From Dastarcus helophoroides (Eukaryota > Arthropoda > Insecta > Coleoptera > Bothrideridae), in assembly GCA_028583605.1 (NCBI GenBank), contig CM053331.1, positions 436,501-500,500 on the forward strand: 64,000 nt of DNA, read 5' to 3'. Shown one piece after another: positions 59,691 to 64,000 of this stretch (position 1 is the stretch's first letter; every line of letters starts with the position of its first letter). The position numbers and the translations under genes are program-made. The notes beneath the pieces are model-generated. The model saw only the letters and a program-made list of their open reading frames with translations. It was not told the DNA's origin and made no database searches.

Positions 59691-59735
59691 CCTTGCTCTA
59701 GAGCCAATGCGTTGGTATGACTTCTCAACCGTGTA
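59500..59735. repeat. 187-bp direct duplication at the purine tract edge
   Basis: GCTCTAGAGCCAATGCG followed by TGGTATGGCTTTTGAGCC (about 59510-59545) returns as GCTCTAGAGCCAATGCG with TGGTATGACTTCTCAACC (about 59697-59731). The unit between is purine-rich. This looks like the original unit whose GA-rich part expanded to the left. Confidence 0.8.
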
Positions 59736-62450
59736 AAAAAAAGAGCAAACCGTCTTTTCTTGCTAACTCCAGAAGAATTGCAAGAAACAGAAAGTTCACT
59801 TCTTCTTGTTCACGCCTCAAAGACGAATCGCGATAAATCAAAACGACGATCGAAACCGAACGATCAAAAACCAGTGAAAAATAGAACGAGTTTCTTTTCT
59901 TTTTCAACGATACGCAACAATTTCTACTTATTGCGGTCGAAACGTCGATAGACGTGTAAATTGTGAGCTTGCAAGCTGTTCTCTCACGGGAATGCGTCGT
60001 ACGCGAATATGTGTTGCGATTACGTATTAATGCCGGGCGTATATCTCGGTCTAGGAAGCGTTTAACCAACTTATTGCTTTGTCGTTCGCGTACACGTCGG
60101 CGTTACTTTTACGAATGCCCTTTCGCCGCTGATTTATTCAACCGCCATTATTACATTTCATTTACGAACGTTGAATATCCACAGTTATAGTACACGTCGT
60201 TGTTGTCGATGTAATCCGACTTTTTTTTTGTACGTGGACCAACTCGAGCGTGAAGGCTTGGAATTCCAAATGGTTCCCAGTCGAGGCGCCTAATTTTATT
60301 GATAGTCCTATCAATTCGCTCATTTCTCATTTGTTACTGGATGTGCAGCTATCCGGATGCTAGCGATTAGCCACCATTAGAATGTCGATTAAGATGTGGA
60401 CAGAATTTTTTTTAAATGTTGACCTTTTTTCTCACAAAAACGTGCCAGGTACCGCTTTCATGCGAAAGAGTACAGCCCTTGGTGTCGACAATACCAGTCC
60501 TAATAAGAAACTTAACTAAATACACAAAATCTTGTAATTATATGTAACTTTCTGATTATTTTCTAAAAGTTATACAGCGTCAAGGTATTTAACGTTAATC
60601 AAATTAAAAATAAAACACTATCGAAGTAAATAAATAAAAACGGTTATGTAAAATACAACCAAAAATTTAAAACTCTAAACCTGTACTCGTCGTTTGACAG
60701 AGGAAATCGCCAAGGAGGAATTTTTTTAACCCTTCGATTAAAATACAACAAAACCATGACCGGCCATAATTCGATCCATCCCAGTACATCAAAAGTTCGA
60801 TTATAAAGCTCCAAAAAAGGCTGCTATATCGTACTCTTCGAACGAAACAACGATCGCACAACCATCTTATGTAATATTGGCACTAGAAGCTGTTTTGTTC
60901 GCGAACCAGTTCCGTGAAACCCCTCTAGGAAGTTAAAATAAATGTCTAACGGTAGGATTAGCGCTCCACTTTCAAGCGAAAGAGTACAGCCCTTGGTGTT
61001 GACAATACCAGACCTAATAAGAAAGGGTTGTCGCCCACTGTATCCATAAAAACGTTATTTAAGTTTTCGTATACGAGCTAAAAAGTGACCATTTTTGTGG
61101 GAAAATAGTTACCTAACTGTTATCAAAGAATCTTCACCGTTCACTCTCTTGTGGTTAGAGGCCACAAATGATTTTTTTTAGTCTGACCATTCTTTGTTTG
61201 CTTAAAATTTGCTCTGTGGGTATGTTGACGTTCTTACAGTTGCACAATTTCCCCAAATTTTTTAAGTTTATTTTCAAAATTCGTCTTTATTTTTCGATGT
61301 TGTATAATTTGCTAAAAATAGATTTTTTCGAAAATTTTGAGACCTTTTCAATTCGTCTTGTTTACGTTCAATTTATTCACAATATTCTCATTCAATTCTC
61401 ATTCATTATTTATCCAAATGAATGAACTGTTTTTTCGAAACTATGTTTACATAAAATTTGCTCTTTGAAAAACACAACTGTTGCAATTGGACAATTAACG
61501 ATTAAAACAACAACAGATATTAAAAAGTTAGAAATGTTAATAATATGGAAGAAAAATGCCAACATGTTGAACAAAACTCGAAAATTCCCAATAGAAATTC
61601 CAAAGTTGTAAGTGTAAGTGTAAAAAAGGTTTTTGTTGAAAGAATTTGGAGGCTTTCGAGATTAAAGAACTTTGAGAACAGTTGGTTGGAATCTCTAGGA
61701 AAAATCGAATTAAAATCGATATTTCGATTAAACGACTAAAAGTCGAAATTCGTGTGGGTACATAAAAATGTACACAAAATACGTATACTCGAGACTTCAT
61801 GCTTTAAGGAATGTAGCAGAAAAATTATGTAAATTTTTGTAAATATTTGACTCAGAAGAGTGTTAAATCGAAAATAAAGGTGCACCTTTACGAAAGAATT
61901 ACTTAATCTTATACGGACACGGTAAATTTGTATTCATATTTAGTGGGACAAGTTCATTAACATTTCTATTTACATTTTCAATATAAATAAAATCGAATAT
62001 GCGCGTCTCACTTCGTTTTTATTACGGGAAAGTTTGGTACAATACGTAATACGAGTGTTTATTCACCGAAGAGAGTTGAATCATAAAATCTCTCCGTGCT
62101 CCACAAGCAATAAAATATATACGATTATACAATAAAATTTTATTACTTCTCAGAGAAAAAAATAAGTTTTCATCTCTAATTGATCCTCGGACTCGCCGGC
62201 TTTATCGCCGCCCCCTACTCTATCCCCTATCATTAAGCAAGGATTTTTACCAATAAGAATATCCACGAGTTTTAAAAATGGATTAATTTCAAGTGAATAC
62301 GCAAATAATGACGGCTTGATGTTTTATTTAAAACGAAATTTGAACTGAATGCGCAAAATGCGTTTTAATTCAAACGACGGCTTAGTTCAACTATTTGGTC
62401 CTCTGACATATGCGATGATGTCTAACTTTGGAAATTGTGTATAACGTAAA
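59736..62450. other. Unique block, no gene assigned
   Basis: 59740-60300 is richer in CpG than the surroundings and could be a promoter or first exon (perhaps of E78 on the minus strand), but no exon could be delimited. The minus-strand 114-codon frame at 59725-60069 has no family features. A 57-bp direct repeat at 60454 and 60968 is listed separately. 61100-61450 again shows TTTCGAAATTT-type words. Confidence 0.4.
60454..61024. repeat. 57-bp direct repeats 514 bp apart
   Basis: GCGAAAGAGTACAGCCCTTGG then TGTCGACAATACCAGTCC and TAATAAGAAA (60454-60510) recurs at 60968-61024 with about five differences. The spacer (60511-60967) has no recognised gene. They could be the ends of a short element or an old duplication. 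Confidence 0.75.
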
Positions 62451-64000
62451 GATAAAATTATAGAAGAAAAAGAAAATGTTACTGATGAAGTTTCCTTTTT
62501 CATCGAAATTTTGACCATCAAAGGATTATTAAAATGAATCTATAAGTTAATGTTTGGATTTATAAGATGCAACTTGGAAAATTGTTCCACATGAAGACAA
62601 CATTGTAGTGGAAAAAGAGAATATTACTAATGAATTTTCGTTTTTCATTGAGATTTTAAATGATTATTAAGATGGACTGATGAGATACAGCTTAGAAATA
62701 TGTACCAGATGAAGGCAAAATTGTAGTGGAAAAAGACAATGTTACTAATGAACCTTCATTTTTGATTCAAATTTTGACCACCAAATGATTATTAAGATGG
62801 ACTGATGAGATACAGCTTAGAAATATGTACCAGATGAAGGCAAAATTGTAGTGGAAAAAGACAATGTTACTAATGAACCTTCATTTTTGATTCAAATTTT
62901 GACCACCAAATGATTATTAAGATGGACTGATGAGATACAGCTTAGAAATATGTACCAGATGAAGGCAAAATTGTAGTGGCAAAAGACAATGTTACTAATG
63001 AAACTTCATGTTTGATTAAAATTTTGACCACCAAATAATTAAGATAAATTGATAAGAAATTACTAGAAAAATAGTACCACACGAAGACAACATTATAGTG
63101 GAAAAAGACAATGTTACTGATGAACTTTCCTTTTTCATTGAAATTGTGGCCACCAAATGATTATTAAGATAATTTGATGAAGTATAGCTTGAGAAACGAT
63201 ACCACATGAAGACAACATTATAGTGGAAAAAGAAAGTATTACTGATGAACTTTCGATTATTATTGAAATTTGGACCACCAAATAAATTTTTGATTTTTGA
63301 TAAAAATTTTGAGTACCAAATGATTATTAAGATAAATTGATAAGAAAACGGTACCACATGAAGACAACATTAGAGTGGAAAAAGACAATGTTACTGATAA
63401 ACTTTCAATTTTCATTGAAATTTTGACCACCAAACGATTATTAAGATAAATCGATAAGGTACGGCCTGAAAAACAGAACCACATGAAGGCAACATTATGG
63501 TGGAAAAAGAAAGCATTACTGATGAACTTTGGTTTTTGATAAAAATTTTGAGCACCAAATGATTATTAAGATAAATCGATAGGGTACGACTTGAAAAACA
63601 GTACCACATGAAGACAACATTATAGTGGAAAAAGAAAGTATTACTGATGAACTTTGGTTTTTGATTAAAAGTTTGACCACCAAATAATTATTAAGATAAA
63701 TTAATAAGGCACAACTAGAAAAACAGTACCACATGAAGACAACATTATAGTGGAAAAAGAAAGTGTTACTGATGAACTTACCTTTTTCATTGAAATTTTG
63801 GCCACCAAATGATTATTAAGAAAAATTGATAAGTTATAGTTTGAAAAACAGTACCACATGAAGACAACATTATAGTGGAAAAAGAAAGTATTACTGATGA
63901 GCTTTGGGTTTTGATAAAAATTTTGACCACCAAACGATTATTAAGATAGATCCATAGGGAACAGCCTGAAAAACAGTACCACATGAAGACAATGTTACGA
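62451..64000. repeat. About 125-bp satellite, runs off the window end
   Basis: The landmark ACCACATGAAGACAACATTA followed by TAGTGGAAAAAGA recurs at about 62586, 62705, 62830, 62955, 63077, 63202, 63354, 63480, 63605, 63728, 63853 and 63978. A subset at 62700-62960 has ACCAGATGAAGGCAAAATTG instead and is nearly identical between copies, a sign of recent local duplication. The minus-strand frames (MWYCFSS..YLNN) are repeat translations. Confidence 0.93.

Noticed and set aside
55258..59728. Very long minus-strand open frames (up to 804 codons) rich in F, S, L and P
   Set aside because: They are the complement of a polypurine tract, where stop codons cannot easily occur. Several overlap in different frames and none has domain features.
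59725..60069. 114-codon minus-strand frame as the missing E78 N-terminus
   Set aside because: No receptor-like sequence, and no donor in the needed phase.
60454..61024. LTR retrotransposon
   Set aside because: The repeats are only 57 bp, do not show TG..CA ends and enclose no gag or pol remnants.
62451..64000. Repeated CTGATGA in the 125-bp satellite as further hammerhead ribozymes
   Set aside because: The sequence after CTGATGA cannot form stem II and no GAAAC core follows at the right distance. Copies reading CTGATGAGATACAGCTTAGAAA also lack pairing.
1..64000. tRNA, rRNA or autonomous transposase/reverse transcriptase genes
   Set aside because: I looked for B-box-like GTTCGA contexts and for RT, integrase or transposase motifs in the open frames and found none convincing.

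Overview
The window looks like nuclear DNA of an insect. It is AT-rich, has spliceosomal introns with GT..AG ends (one only 53 bp long), and carries an insect-type nuclear receptor, E78. A beetle or similar satellite-rich insect is my guess; the order is inference. Only two protein-coding genes can be supported, and both are on the minus strand. The rest is mostly tandem repeats and short mobile elements.

Genes. (1) 8392-10257 is one open frame of 621 codons for a quiescin sulfhydryl oxidase (QSOX). It has a signal peptide, a thioredoxin domain with a CGFC site, an Erv/ALR domain with CTDC, a distal CPTC pair and a C-terminal membrane anchor. (2) 16397-35139 holds the last five coding exons of E78 (Eip78C, NR1E family). 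They carry the DNA-binding domain (exons at 35139-35015 and 24389-24248), the hinge and first part of the ligand-binding domain (23578-23064), and the rest of that domain to the stop codon (16821-16642 and 16588-16397). I derived the junctions by hand; all have GT..AG ends and matching phases. The N-terminal coding exon or exons were not found and may lie beyond the right edge.

Layout. 1-8 kb: a 26-bp array, a roughly 20-bp minisatellite (1.9-4.2 kb), a short retroelement with 12-bp target duplications and a hammerhead ribozyme core (4.6-5.0 kb), a 190-bp hairpin array and a foldback element. 8-10.3 kb: QSOX. 10.3-16.4 kb: a hexanucleotide array, a MITE-like element with an internal 95-bp array, and E78 3' flank. 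16.4-35.1 kb: E78, with introns filled by satellite families. One family is in opposite orientations on either side of the two central exons. 35-46.7 kb: more TTTCGAAA-type satellites, including a regular 351-bp dimer array (40.3-44.7 kb). 46.7-53.1 kb: an 860-bp higher-order array of 174-bp monomers. 55.4-59.7 kb: a 4-kb near-pure purine tract. 62.4-64 kb: a 125-bp satellite that runs off the end.

The two genes are not an operon and I see no functional link between them. E78 is an ecdysone-cascade transcription factor; QSOX makes disulfides in the secretory pathway. The observations most worth checking are the hammerhead-bearing element, the inverted satellite arrays that could drive back-splicing of the E78 central exons, and several small insertions with clear target duplications. 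I found no tRNA, rRNA or autonomous transposon gene.
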